Origin: Nelumbo lutea | Taxonomy: Eukaryota; Streptophyta; Magnoliopsida; Proteales; Nelumbonaceae | Direction: 5' to 3' | Length of the DNA: 64,000 nt | Assembly: GCA_022828595.1 (NCBI GenBank) | Contig: JAKGHH010000004.1 | Span: forward strand, 56,136,422-56,200,421 | Part shown: positions 34,274 through 45,468 of the stretch, one piece after another | Layout of the letters: every line of letters begins with the position of its first letter | Position numbering within the stretch: position 1 is the first letter of the stretch | Notes under the pieces: model-generated | Database searches by the model: none | The model's input: the letters and a program-made list of their open reading frames with translations, nothing else | What the model was told of the DNA's origin: nothing | Made by a program: the position numbers and the translations under genes

Positions 34274-35421
34274 CTAGTCATAACCATATCGGACTGGTGG
34301 TCTGGATACCCAAGTGGATCTTCTAGGTTGGTCACTACCTGGAGCCTGTGGGACATCTCCCACTGCACCTGAGCTCTCCTCAACAAGAACTATTTCTTGA
34401 TGATGGGTGTTCGGGATGTAATCGATTTCTAAGAATTGGGCATTTTGACTGCAGAACACTTTCTGCTCACTTGGGTCATTGAATAGATAACCCACTGAAT
34501 CTTTTGGGTAGTCTATAAATAGGCAACGACTGGTTTTGGATTCCAACTTGTCTGCACTTATTCTTTTAATGTGTGCAGGACAACCCCAAATCTTCAAGTG
34601 TCTCACACTTGGTTTCCTTTCGGTCCACAGTTCATATGGAGTCTTTGGAACCGATTTGGTTGGAACCTGATTCAATACGTAGATAGAAGTCTCTAATGCA
34701 TATCCCCAAAATGATGTGGGTAATTCTAAGTGGACGAGAAGTGATCGGATCATGTCAAACAATGTCATATTCCTCCTCTCTGAAATACCTTTGAGCTGAG
34801 GTGTGGCAGGAGGAGTTAATTGTGACATTTCCCGTTGACCTTTAAGTCGTCCTTGAATTCGTTAGAGAGATACTCGCCACCTCGATCAGATCGAAGGGCT
34901 TTAATTTCTCTCCCCAACTGTTTCTCGACCTCTTGTCTAAACTCTTTGAACTTTTCAAAAGATTCAGACTTGTGTCTCATTAGGTACACGTAACCATATC
35001 ATGAGAAATCATTTATGAAGGTGATGAAATACACGTGTTGATTCCGTCTCCTAACACTCAGGGGACCACATACATCAGTATGTATTAGGTCAAGTGTGCC
35101 TGCAGATCTTTCAGGCTTACCGTCAAATGGCCGCTTAGTCATCTTACCTTGAAGGCAAGGCTCACAAGTGGGAAGATTTTCTATAGTTAGAAAATTCAAA
35201 GGACCATCTTTTACCAGCCTTGTGATTCGGTCAACACCGATGTGGCCAAGTCGGTAATGCCAGAGGCACGTGGGATTTACTGTCTCACGATTTCTTTTCT
35301 TGGGATTTTCGACCGACGTAGTTTCGGTTAACTTAGTTTCCTGAGAAGGATGTAGACCATAGAAACCATTCTCCAGTTCTCCGCATGCGATGAATTTGTT
35401 ATTCCGTTTAATAGTAATCAT
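34274..35421 (-). pseudogene. Copia-C pre-integrase and integrase
   Basis: The pre-integrase part has LWHYRLGHIGVDRITRLVKD with the His pair and CEPCLQGKMTKRPF with the Cys pair of the HHCC zinc finger. The core starts with DLIHTDVCGPLSV (first Asp). A stop and frameshift near 34830-35000 interrupt the middle Asp region (on the minus strand it still reads LRSDRGGEYLS). The remainder shows [20 protein letters not shown] (catalytic Glu), [20 protein letters not shown] and [20 protein letters not shown]. Non-functional as it stands. Confidence 0.86.
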
Positions 35422-35446
35422 ATTATTAAAATAAACAGTATGTCCA

Positions 35447-35560
35447 GGATGTAATCGGTTTCTAAGAATTGGGCGTTTCGACTGCAGAACACTTTCTGCT
35501 CACTTGGGTCATAGAATAGATAACCCACCGAATCTTTTGGGTAGCCTATAAATAGGCAAC
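35447..35560 (-). repeat. Duplicate of the Copia integrase tail at the broken end of Copia-C
   Basis: This 114-bp piece is homologous, in the same orientation, to 34413-34526 (same CTGCAGAACACTTTCTGCTC and ATAGATAACCCAC blocks) but differs by several substitutions. It sits next to the pre-integrase end near 35440, far from its normal place, so it is a template-switch or recombination scar. Confidence 0.8.
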
Positions 35561-37140
35561 AAATAATTACAACAAACAGAAAATAAAAGGATTAATTATG
35601 CTAAAAAAATGAATAACTACATAAATAAATACTAACAAGGGAGATCACTACTCTAAGGATGAAACAGAAAATAAAAAAAATAAGAATATGTGACAAAAAA
35701 ATCAAAGAAATGAAGTGAGTTTCTAATATGAAAATAAAGAAAAAAAAAAAACAGAACCTAACTATACTAAACAGAAATCGAATTCGCTCAAGAATTGAAA
35801 CGAAAATAAAAACTAGATCTAAAGACGAAACAAAAAGAAAAAATAACCCTAAAAAAATATAGCCGAATCTATTAAGAAATAAAAATAAAAATAAATAATC
35901 AAAGCTTAGAAAACACTAATCTACCAAGATAAATTCAAAAATAAAAAGAAAAATCAGAAATAAGTTGAGATGACCATACCTGAATCGCTACCCAATATTT
36001 TTCTTTTTTTTTTTTTTTTGTGTGCACTTCGATAGTGTTCCGGAACCCCGCCTTCGATTGCTACATCCTGTGAAACGGATCCAGTGGCTGTAGCTATCTG
36101 AGAAGACGGAATACACGCTTTCCCCCTCCGTCCTGCTCTCGAACCCCTCGAGACGCCTTAGCCTTGAAATGAACAAATTCAAATATGCAAAACACACAAA
36201 TGAACAAAAATTAAATCTAAAAGATTGCTAGAATAAAAGTAACATAAAAGAAAATAAAGAAAATGAAAGGGATGGCTGATCAAATCTAGTGGTTGTAGTT
36301 GCAGATTGGCTGGACTACTTGTAGGAAACTCTCCTGACAAGATCTAGGCATCCTTCCATTCTACAACCCTTGAACTCCTCAAGAAACCTTAGCCTTGTGA
36401 ACTGGGTGAATTGACCAAACCCTTCTCTAGGGCCCTTGGGGTCATTTTTATATAGAATGGTTGACAAATTTGGGATTAGAGAGAAATGGGTGCCCCTAGG
36501 GTTTAGGAATTGAGGGTTAGGATTAAACTAGAGGGATCCTATGGTTAGAGTGTAAAGGAGAGGGCGCCTATAAGTATGGAAGGTTGGGATTTAAGCTCTT
36601 AGGATTGAATGGTGGAGATTTGGTCGCCTAAAGCTGAAAGGTGGAGATTAAAAAGAGTGAGTGGCACCCTAGGGTGAGTTGTTGAGATAGAGAGTGAAGA
36701 TCTAAGGGTATGAGAGGTTGCTAAGGCTTAGATGGTTGAGGTTATATATTAGGGAGGAGTGGAAGGTGAAGATTTAGCAGTTAGGGGCGAATAGGGTTTG
36801 TTAGAGCTGAAAAGAATGAGTAGGGAGGTGCCCTAGGGTTTGTTAAGGAGAGGAGAGTATGCTAATATAGTAGGAGGAGCGCCTTTCTGGGTTTAGCAAA
36901 TAGGAGGCGCTCTCTTGTGCTCAGTTTTGCATAGAAACATCCCCTCTCTCAGCTGGAATTCTCACCAGCTTCCCAAAATTTGTAGAGAACTCTGTAAATT
37001 TTCCAGTTTTTACTCAAAATTTGTACATGAACCCTCAGAGGTCCCAACATTGAATTTAACCAGAAAAAGGGTAAGATTAGTCAATCTGATGTTTAAAATA
37101 CCCCTAAAATGATGCCCTTAAGGCATCAAAATACAAAGTT
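35561..37140. other. Unassigned repeat-like stretch
   Basis: From 35561 to 35960 the sequence is strongly A-rich. A long T-run (about 36000-36018) precedes GTGTGCACTTCGATAGTG and a short GC-rich block. From 36430 to 36900 GA-rich phrases with recurring GGTGGAGATT and GCCCTAGGGTTT words suggest an LTR-element leader or 3' UTR, but no paired ends were found. No coding is recognised. Confidence 0.3.
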
Positions 37141-38350
37141 AGCAAAGTTCGTGAAGTAAACCTCTCTAATGTGGCAGTCTCGCCTGTTATTAGGCATTTG
37201 GTGCAAGAGTTGAAGTCTCTGTAACCCCTGTGGAGGGGCAGGATACACTTGTGGAGTGTCCTGTGGACTTAGGAGGTGTGAGAGTGGATGGAATGGGTGA
37301 TGCTGGTGACTTTGTGCCTGTTGGCCCTGTGCGAGAGCAACAAACTCCTATGGGCCTAAAGGAGCAACCCCCCAATGCTCCAATGGGTTTAACTGAGGTC
37401 AGCCAAGAAGATTAGCTAGCGTCTAAGATGCTAGAGCATCCTACCTAGAGTCCGATAGACGTGACCTACTGCCCCGAAGAGCCAGTCCCTGTATCAAGGC
37501 AATCCACTTTAGGAGAGCAGGAGTAGAGACCCTATGATGTGGAACCGTATATAGATTCACCATCACGGTCCCAACATCAAAACAAAACTGTAGAAGTGAG
37601 TGTGATTCCATTGCAACATCCTGGGGCTTCATTTGAACTAGATGTACCTCTTGAGATCCGACCTAGGTCTGATTTTGTAGCTTCTGAGGTCCCATCGCCA
37701 TTAGAGCCTATGTCAGTTGCAGAGGAGCTGGTGTATGTGCATCGTGAACTCGAATGGTACTATAAAAAATGTGAGCTTCTTCCTTTAGGTTACTCCATCG
37801 TCGAGCCTATTGCTATTCAGGGTTTTCCCAAGAACGAGAAGTATGTTGTTTCCGTCTCTGTGGCAAAGTCTGCTTCTTTAATCGTTTAGAAAGGGTGGCT
37901 ACCTAATGTGGACCTCCCAACAATGGTCTTGGTGCATCGTTGAACACTATTGCGGCTGTGATGAACTGTATTATGGGTCAGTTTATAGAAGAATTTTCAT
38001 GGTCTGGTTTTGCTAGCTGGCTCAGGACTTGTTCGCCATTTGCCTCTATGGGCTTGAAGATGGATTGAATTGAGGAGAGAGTGATTCGTCTTGCGCATAT
38101 TTTCTGGAAGGCCGGATTCAAGGAGTCCAAGCCTCTGACCGCATAAGCTTCAAGGGAGATTCGCCAATGCCACAAGGTTGTCGAGGCGAGTCTTGCAAAG
38201 GCTAAGGAAAAGTTAAATGCCTTATTTGACGAGTGTGCCTGTCAACAGAAGATTGTGTGGAAATATGAAGTATAAGACAGAGATCGAGGCATAGCACCAG
38301 AGTCTGGAGGAGATAACTCAAGTGAGGAATGAATGGTTCAAGGAATAAGT
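37141..38350 (+). pseudogene. Unrecognised decayed coding-like stretch
   Basis: The codon pattern and less AT-rich composition suggest former protein coding on the plus strand. One frame stays open at 37539-37889 and reads PLEPMSVAEELVYVHRELEW followed by KKCELLPLGYSIVEP. Further degenerate phrases (WKAGFKESKPL, KVVEASLAKAKEKLNALFDE, coiled-coil-like) follow with stops to about 38270. I do not recognise the family; the helix-rich tail would fit a plant retrotransposon gag-like or mobile-domain protein, but this is a guess. Confidence 0.35.
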
Positions 38351-38810
38351 TTTGATATACTCTTGTATTCTATAAAGCTGAATGACTTTGTTTAATGAAA
38401 GGATCATTTTGTACATGTCTATGTATGTTTATTTGAATTGTTTATGGTTGTTGCCCCCTTGTATATTTATGAGACAGGAGGGAAGGATGTCGGTGGGCCT
38501 GCTGGGTTGATCACAATGCTAGTAAGCCTGATTAGGCTATATGTGATACCAGTAAGTCATTTAGGCCCTGTATGCCATTAAATGATTTGGGCTACTGTTT
38601 AGTGGTGATATGGCTCATATGCTCACTTTGCACTTAACAAATTACTACCTTGGCATAGCGAGTAGCTTGCCATCATAATTGCGAGTGTTCCGTTGTAATC
38701 AGGTTACTTTCCTCATATCCCACGAATGTGGGTTTTGTAATATTCTTCTACCTTTGCCCTTGCTGAGGGTTTTCATGTACCAAGGCCCATTAGTGTGGCT
38801 GAGGTTGTCG
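38351..38810. other. Spacer, no gene recognised
   Basis: AT-rich sequence without repeat ends or readable coding. It may be the 3' continuation of the decayed unit to its left. Confidence 0.3.
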
Positions 38811-38819
38811 AGCCAAGAT

Positions 38820-39300
38820 GTTTCATCGCGTCGTTGTGAAAAAGTTGAATTTCATTGAATTTCGTTGTAAAAATATTTGAAAAGGCTGAATATTTTTACA
38901 TGTGAAAAAGTTGAATTTCGTTGCATATGCAAAAGTTAAAGACTATCACACTTGAGAAAGGGAAATATCATCTTGTTTGAAGAAATTAAGTTTCATCACT
39001 TACGCAAAAGTTAAAAGTCTATCGCATTTGAGGAAATTGAATATCATTGCATCTGAGAAAGTTAAATTGCACTGCACATGTGAAAGTTATATCTTATTAA
39101 GTGTCATAGCATGTGAAAAGTTTAAATGTTATCCCATATTGAGAAATTTGAATGTCATCGCACTTTGAAATGTCATCGTGCTTTGAGAAAAAAAAATGAA
39201 ATTTCATCGCATATGCAAGAGTTGAATGTCATCCCAATTGAGAATTAATTTGATATAGCATTGGAGAGAGCTAAGTTCCATTGCATATGTGAGTGTTAGA
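38820..39300. repeat. Imperfect tandem array of AAGTTGAATTTCATTGCATATG-like units
   Basis: The words GTTGAATTTC, TTGCATATG and GAAAAAGTTGAA recur about every 30-36 bp with many changes and length differences, for example near 38835, 38915, 39035 and 39210. This is an old, diverged minisatellite. It leads into the second array near 39550. Confidence 0.6.
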
Positions 39301-39552
39301 TTGGATCGTGCCTGGTGTTGCCAAGATAGTTCGTTGCATTTCAAAGGTCTAAGTGCCAAGATTTTTCTCTGTGCCCAAAGTTGTGAAATCCTTCCTAGGG
39401 TTGCTAGGGTGATTATACATACTTAAAGAGATAATGTATCGTATGGTTTTTCCATCATACCTGGTGTGTGTCGGGCCTCCCTCTGGAGGTGCTAGAGTAA
39501 CTCATCACATTTTAGAATGTTACCTATTTTTCTTCGCTATTGCTCTTAGGGT

Positions 39553-39800
39553 TTTCAGGGCCTTTCTAGGGTTGCCAGGGTATGTAAGATCGCACATAAG
39601 GTTGCCAGGGTATGTGAGAGCGCGCCTGGGGTTATTAGGATATGTAAGATCGCGCCTAGGGTTGCCAGGGTTTGTAAGACCGCACTTGGGGTTCCAAGGT
39701 ATGTGAAAGCGCGCCTAGGGTTGTCTAGGCCTTCCTGGGGTTGGTAACGTATGTAAGCTCGTGCCTGGGGTTGCTAGGGCCTTCCTAGGGTTGCCAGAGT
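39553..39800. repeat. 30-bp minisatellite, left part
   Basis: Seven or more units of about 30 bp follow the pattern GGGTTGCCAGGGTATGTAAG+ATCGCGCCTA. The plus strand reads a 10-residue repeat of the type LGLPGYVRSR. The array stops at AGAGT (39796-39800), where Copia-D is inserted, and continues at 46998. Confidence 0.88.
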
Positions 39801-41754
39801 TGTCAGACAGTTTTGTATGCCCTTAGCTTCAATCAAAATGATGTACTTTATGAGTTTATTGTAAATGAATAAAATTGCATATTTGATTCATGTTCCCTTG
39901 GTATGTTTCTGTGTAATACCCTTAAACTGGACACTTAATGAGACTCGTGTTAGTTTAGAATGTTCACATCCAGTGGGTTGGTCTGGGGAGACCTATCCTG
40001 ACAAGGCTGACACTGTGGCACCACCAAGTCGGTTGGGGTAGCTTGTCTCAGCTACCGGGGTGAGACCCTAGGCACATACAGTGTATGATTAATTGAATAT
40101 TTGAACTAGATCAGATTTTCAGTATTACCCTGGACCTTGGAGATTGATGGGCAAAACTGGAAAGTTACACCCGACCCCTAGACTCGATTATGATACTGCA
40201 CTACGTGTCGGATTGGGCTGTCTTTGATGTACCAATCAGTGAGATCCTTAGTGGGGGTCAAAACCTGGGTATGTTGGACAGTCTGAGAATTCATCTGAAT
40301 GGGTGATCATAGTGACAAGATCAGTCCCTTTGTTGGACAAAGGTAATGATCGGGGATGCACTCTCACTAATAGAAACCAAGATTGCTGACAACCGATTTC
40401 AATCGTTGAGATTTGTTTTGCAAAATATATTTTATATGAGATATAAAAGTATATACATTATGGTTTCGAAATGATTTGCAAAAGGTTTTAATTCTCAGGG
40501 TCCATATAAGCAGAGAGTGCAACACTGTTCCTTGCAGCCGAGGGAGAGGTCCTCTCTTGTCAGGCAGTGTATGATCATTATGGGCTGAGAGGTTAAGTGT
40601 AAGACCATTGAGGATAATACCTGATGGGCTAATCTTGCATCTGCCCACAGTCCTTGGGTGTTACAAGGTGGCTTGGCCCAGGGACCACTTAGGGTAAGTG
40701 TTGGGCCCATAGAGCCCATCTGATGGGTTTCAGGGGGTGCACTATCCATAACAGTGTATTCGGCCAGGCCTTGTAACAAAGGATGGGCTGAACCCATGTG
40801 GCTGATGTGTAGATCAATGCTTGGGTCCCACGCCATACAAGGAAGTCCAACTGGGCAACAGTTTGGAAGGCTAAATGAATACATAACCTTAAATGGGCCT
40901 TAAGCCCATTTCGAATTGGACTAATTTGATTAGTCACTTAAGGGGCAAAATCTGAGATGGATCAACTGATAGGATTTGGCCCACACTCTAACAACTTAGA
41001 GAGTCCAAGATCTAAATAAGATTTAGATATGGAAACTTCCTAATTAGATTAGGAGATGGCTGATCTAATCTGTAGATAAGATAAGGGTTATCCCTTATCT
41101 TAAAGGGACTTTTAATCTAGATATGATTTTGGTTAGCAACTCCTAATGGGATTAGGAGCTGATCCCTTTAAGTCTATAAAAGGAAGAGGGGGCGGCAGCC
41201 TTTAGACATCAACACAAATAAGCAATACATAGTCTTGTCTTCAGAGCTGAAATCACAGAAGAGAGAATCTACACCCTGCAAATACTCTCTTGCCGCTTCC
41301 TTCCTACAGCCGCCCCCTACAGCAGTTCGATCTCTAGTTCTTGGGAGAAATCAAGATTGGATCTTGTTTTCAATCTTTTGGAGAAAAGATTGGTGGGAGT
41401 TGTATTCACAAGCCGTCCAAGTGATTATTGAGAATGATCAAGTTCTTTTGGAAGAACACTGTTGATTCTGCTCCACCCTGCACTGCGCCATTTTCAGTGG
41501 GAGCAGATTTTGGATCCCTCCTTGGGCGTGAACACCTCCATTGGGATATACTACTTCTTTGTATCAGGTATTATCTTTCCCTACTCCTTTTGGTTCAGAT
41601 CTGGTTCAGTTTATGGTTCAAGAATTATCATTGAAAATATAATTTTCTAAATAGGGAATTCGATTCCCAGTTGAAGGGAGAAATTTTTTTTTGAAATTCG
41701 CCCCCTTATTCCACAATCTTTGGGCATCCATGTGATGGATTTCCCCTCCCTTCA
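39801..41754 (+). repeat. Copia-D 5' LTR
   Basis: It starts TGTCAGACAGTTTTGTATGC and ends GATTTCCCCTCCCTTCA. The promoter box TATAAAA lies at 41175-41181, about 580 bp before the LTR end. The same LTR, with differences, recurs as copies A, B, C and E on the minus strand. Confidence 0.9.
41175..41181 (+). promoter_or_regulatory. TATA box of the Copia-D LTR
   Basis: TATAAAA inside the LTR, followed by a purine-rich leader and the conserved CATCAACACAA segment. It is the likely start region for element RNA. The equivalent place in copy B reads TATAAATAG on the minus strand. Confidence 0.6.
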
Positions 41755-41755
41755 G

Positions 41756-41767
41756 TGGTATTAGAGC
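41756..41767 (+). other. Copia-D primer-binding site (initiator tRNA-Met)
   Basis: TGGTATTAGAGC, one base after the LTR end; complementary to the 3' end of plant initiator tRNA-Met except for one T/C change from the usual TGGTATCAGAGC. Copy E has the same variant (60490-60501, minus), so it is a family trait. Confidence 0.85.
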
Positions 41768-43492
41768 AAGGTTCAAATCTTGAATCATTCTGTTTCAGAT
41801 CTGAACCTACGCAAATAGGGAGACGACATTATACACAATTTGCGCAGATATGGGTTTTGGGAAATTTGTTCCCAAAATTGATGGGCAAATAATCTGAAAT
41901 TAATTTTATATAAATTTGATTATTATTTAGAATAGTTCTATATGCTTTTCTTGATTTATGGACTTTTCGTACAAGAGGAGATCGAATTCTTGCTTTGCGT
42001 AGGGAGAGCTGCAAGATTTACAGTTTCATGAATTTATTTATTACATTTGGTCTGTAAATAATTTTTTTAATATTTTTAGACTCAATGTATAGGCATTCGA
42101 TCTGATGTAATTATTAATAGAAATAGGATTTCTATTTAATTTTATTTTGGATCAAAGATGACAGCGCAGAAAGGAGATTTCGCAGATGGGACATTCGCTA
42201 TCTACGATTTGCAGTTTGTAAAACTGCAATCTGTGATCTAACTTCTGTTTTACAGGATGGAGTGTGCGAACAACCCTGATTAACTGATTCCTGATTTTCT
42301 TTTATTAGTTATTTAATTTCAGATTATTTTTTTGAATTAAGGATTTAATTAAAGATCAAACCCTAGACCCATTCGAACCAAGATTGGTTCAAAACTGTTT
42401 GGACTTGAGGATTGATATTTAATTAAATGGTTAATTTGGCCCAACCTGTAAAGGCCCAATTTTAAATAGGTAAAACTGCTAAAAGCCCATTTCAAAGGAT
42501 AAAGCTATATGGGCAGAACTGAGTAGCCTTAATTCATCCCATTTACCTAGATAACATTAATGGTTAATATTATGGATTTTTAACGGGCTTCCAATGGGCC
42601 TTACAGATAATTAATTGATTGGATCAATTTATCCCTGCATGAGATGTTTGGATGTGTGATGTGCTACGTGCATGGGCCATAAGTGCTTGGCCCATGCTCA
42701 TTCGATAGTGGCTCTTGCGCACACCATGGCTGAATGCACATCATTGCCATGGTGTCCCTTTTGGTCATTGGATGACCTCCCTCAGTGGTGGGCCCCACAC
42801 CTCATCGAGAGGTTACGTGCGGAACCCTAGCCGATTAAAGGCCCATCGAAATCTGACTTTATGAAAGTCAGTGGGAGCCACTTTGGTTTGACCTAAATCA
42901 AACTAGGGCGTAATAATTGTTCCCTCTAGCTAATATGAGTGCAAGTGATAGGGAGATTCATATGATGAACTCTCTAAAGGCCTTCCATCATTAGCATGAG
43001 GATGGGTCCTTCAGTAATGAGAAAACGCACCAGAAAATGAGCTATCCATTTGCTACTGGGCTTGTCTAAGTGTTTCATAAGATGATAGGGGCGTCATAGA
43101 CCGATGTGGGAGGGGCTTTACCAGAAAATGGGAACTCTCTCACAGTACCTTGGCGTTCATGAACATGATGGGTGAGCACTCACTGGATAGAAAGGTTTAC
43201 CTGAAAACGGCTCTGAACCTTGTCTGATAGAGGCCAAAGGGAAAACTCATATGATGAGTGGATATGATCCTTCATAGAAAGGCGGTGGGGTTATGTAGCT
43301 GAAATAGTTGGCTCCATGCACCCTATGTGATTTCCCACATTTCCAGAGACAACCCGTAGTCTCCATCTCTGAGAAAGGAGGGAAATCTCAGAGATGAATA
43401 AATGGAAATGGATCGTAGATTAAAATCCATATATATGAAATGAACATGAATCAAATTAGGTTGTGGACTGATGTTTGCTCTTTTATCAGAAA
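41768..43492 (+). other. Copia-D leader (untranslated region before gag)
   Basis: About 1.7 kb without open coding, homologous in reverse orientation to 58691-60489 of copy E (shared blocks such as GTGTCCCTTTTGG and CATGGAACC). Such long leaders carry dimerisation and packaging signals in Copia elements; none can be pinned down here. Confidence 0.6.
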
Positions 43493-44301
43493 ATGGCAAA
43501 TGGATCTTTTGCAAAGCTTCTTGACGACAACAAGCTTAAGGGCCCAAACTATGCCGACTGGTATAGGAAACTTATGTTGGTCTTGACCTCTGAAAAGTTG
43601 GATAAGGTAGACAAGAATCCTGCCCCGGATCATCCGGGAGATAGGGCTTCTGAGGCCCGTAGACGAGAATACCAAGAATGGGAGGAGAAAAACTCCCTTG
43701 CCTGCTGCTATATCATTGCCTCTTTGGACAATCCAATTCAGAGGCAGTTCGATCAGATTGAACTTGCCAAGGATGTATTAGATAGTCTTAAGACAATGTA
43801 CGAAGAGCATAATCGTTCTACTCGGCAGAAGGTCATGAAACAGTTCATTACCACGCAAATGTCCAAGAACCAACAAGTTTACGACCATTGTCTCCGGATG
43901 ATGTGTTATATCAATGAACTTGAGGCTCTTGGATCCGGGCTGGATCTGGTAACACAGATCGATGCTATTCTCAACTCTCTGCTTCCATCCTTTAATCCAT
44001 TCATCATGAACTATAAATGAACAAGTTGAATGTCAGCTTGCAAGAGCTTAACAATATGTTGCAAAGAACTGAAGAATGGATTAAAAAGGATGAGCCCATT
44101 GCCATGTTTGTTGAAATTGGAAAATCGGGCAAGAAAAGGAAGGCAAAGAGAGAGCCCTAGAGGAAGGCTACCAAACCCAAGAAGTAGAAGAAAGACAAAG
44201 CATCGGATGCCTGTCACTTCTGCAAGAAGACCGACCACTGGAAGAGGAATTGTCCTGCCTACCTGGAATCCAAGAAAGGTAATTTCGAATCTTGTGTTAT
44301 A
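43493..44301 (+). pseudogene. Copia-D gag with CCHC zinc knuckle
   Basis: It starts MANGSFAKLLDDNKLKGPNY and continues ADWYRKLMLVLTSEKLDKV, EYQEWEEKNSLACCYIIASL and HNRSTRQKVMKQFITTQMSK, a typical Copia gag (UBN2 family). The first frame ends at TGA 44018-44020 through a frameshift. The next frame carries the knuckle CHFCKKTDHWKRNC (44212-44253, CX2CX4HX4C complete). Two further stops (TAG near 44158 and 44185) lie between. Gag forms the particle shell and packages RNA. Not translatable in full. Confidence 0.88.
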
Positions 44302-44319
44302 GAAACCAGTTTATTGGTA

Positions 44320-44540
44320 GCTTCTGCCTCTTGGTGTATTGACTCCAGGGCTTCAACTCATGCGTGTAACTCACTGCAGGGGTTCAAGGTAAGCAGAAGG
44401 CTGAGTGAAGGAGAAGTCACTCTCTACTTGGGGACTATTGCAACTGTTGCAGCCGCGGCCATAGGAACCGTGGATTAATTTTTAGAGAAGGAAAAATTGT
44501 ACTGAAAGATTGTCTTTATGTACAAAATTTAAGGAGAAAT
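44320..44540 (+). pseudogene. Copia-D aspartic protease remnant, DSR active site
   Basis: The phrase ASWCIDSRASTHACN places the catalytic Asp at 44341-44343, but the next-but-one Gly of the invariant DSG is Arg (AGG, 44347-44349). Downstream are LSEGEVTLYLGT and a stop near 44476. The protease cleaves the polyprotein. Copy E has the same DSR. Confidence 0.8.
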
Positions 44541-45449
44541 TTGATTTTTGTTTCAAAACTTTGTGCAAATGCTTATTCTGTCTTCTTTAGTAATACGATT
44601 ACTATTAAAAGAAATAATAGATTCATTGCATATGGGGAACTAGAGAACGGTCTCTATGTTCTACATCCTTCTCTAGAAACTAACATAACCGAAATTACGT
44701 CGGCTAAAATCCCCAAGAAGAGAGCTCGTGATACAATTAATCCCACGTGTCTGTGGCATTACCGACTTGGCCACATCGGTGTTGATCGAATCACAAGGTT
44801 GGTAAAGGATGGTCCTTTGGATTTTCTAACTGTAGAAGATCTTCCCACTTGTGAGCCTTGCCTACAAGGCAAAATGACGAAACGACCATTTAACGGTAAG
44901 CTTGAAAGATGTACAGGCACACTTGACCTAATACATACTGATGTATGTGGTCTCCTGAGTGTTAGGAGACAGAATCAACACGTGTATTTTATCACATTCA
45001 CAAATGATTTCTCACGATATGGTTACGTGTACCTAATGAGACACAAGTCTGAATCCTTTGAAAAGTTCAAAGAGTTTAGACAAGAGGTCGAGAAACAGTT
45101 GGAGAGAGAAATTAAAGCCCTTCGATCTGATCGAGGTGGCGAGTATCTCTCTGACGAATTTAGGGACTACTTAAAGGACAATGGGATAGTATCACAATTA
45201 GCTCCTCCTGCTACCCCACAACTTAATGGTGTTTCAGAGAAGATGAATAGGACCTTATTGGATATGGTCTGGTCACTTCTCATACCCTCAGAGTTACCCA
45301 CATCCTTTTGGGGTTACGCATTAGAGACTACGATTTACATGCTGAATTGGGTTCCAACAAAATCGCTTCCAAACACTCCATATGAACTTTGGACTAGAAA
45401 GAAACCAAGTGTCAGACACTTGATGATTTGGGGTTGTCCAGCACGTTAA
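44541..45449 (+). pseudogene. Copia-D integrase, nearly intact
   Basis: Open for 302 residues. The HHCC finger is present (LWHYRLGHIGVDRI with the His pair; TCEPCLQGK with the Cys pair). The DDE triad is visible: DLIHTDVCG (Asp), ALRSDRGGEYLS (Asp) and NGVSEKMNRTLL (Glu). Conserved Copia tail: [20 protein letters not shown] and PYELWTRKKPSVRH. A stop follows CPAR at 45447. Integrase inserts the DNA copy. Catalytic residues are complete, but the frame is no longer joined to gag or RT. Confidence 0.9.
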
Positions 45450-45468
45450 AAGAACGAGTGCAGACAAG

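Larger units (their letters stand above)
30693..35560 (-). mobile_element. Copia-C: 3' LTR and pol, truncated at its 5' side
   Basis: Minus orientation. The 3' LTR is 30693-32647 (left end TGAAAGAATAGTAGGATCC; right end CATACAAAACTATCTAACA), followed by the polypurine tract and pol read right to left: pre-integrase and integrase (35421-34274), reverse transcriptase (34261-33324), RNase H (33219-32662). Gag, protease, PBS and 5' LTR are gone. The right end (35447-35560) is a second copy of an integrase-tail segment, so the break is a rearrangement. This copy keeps the best-preserved pol of the family. Confidence 0.88.

Noticed and set aside
39434..39706. Protein with 10-residue repeats (LGLPGYVRSR)
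   Set aside because: It arises from reading a 30-bp minisatellite; no start context, no homologous domain, and the array is degenerate in frame elsewhere.
39553..39800. CRISPR-like array of 30-bp repeats
   Set aside because: Units follow each other directly without spacers and vary internally; this is a minisatellite in a plant genome.
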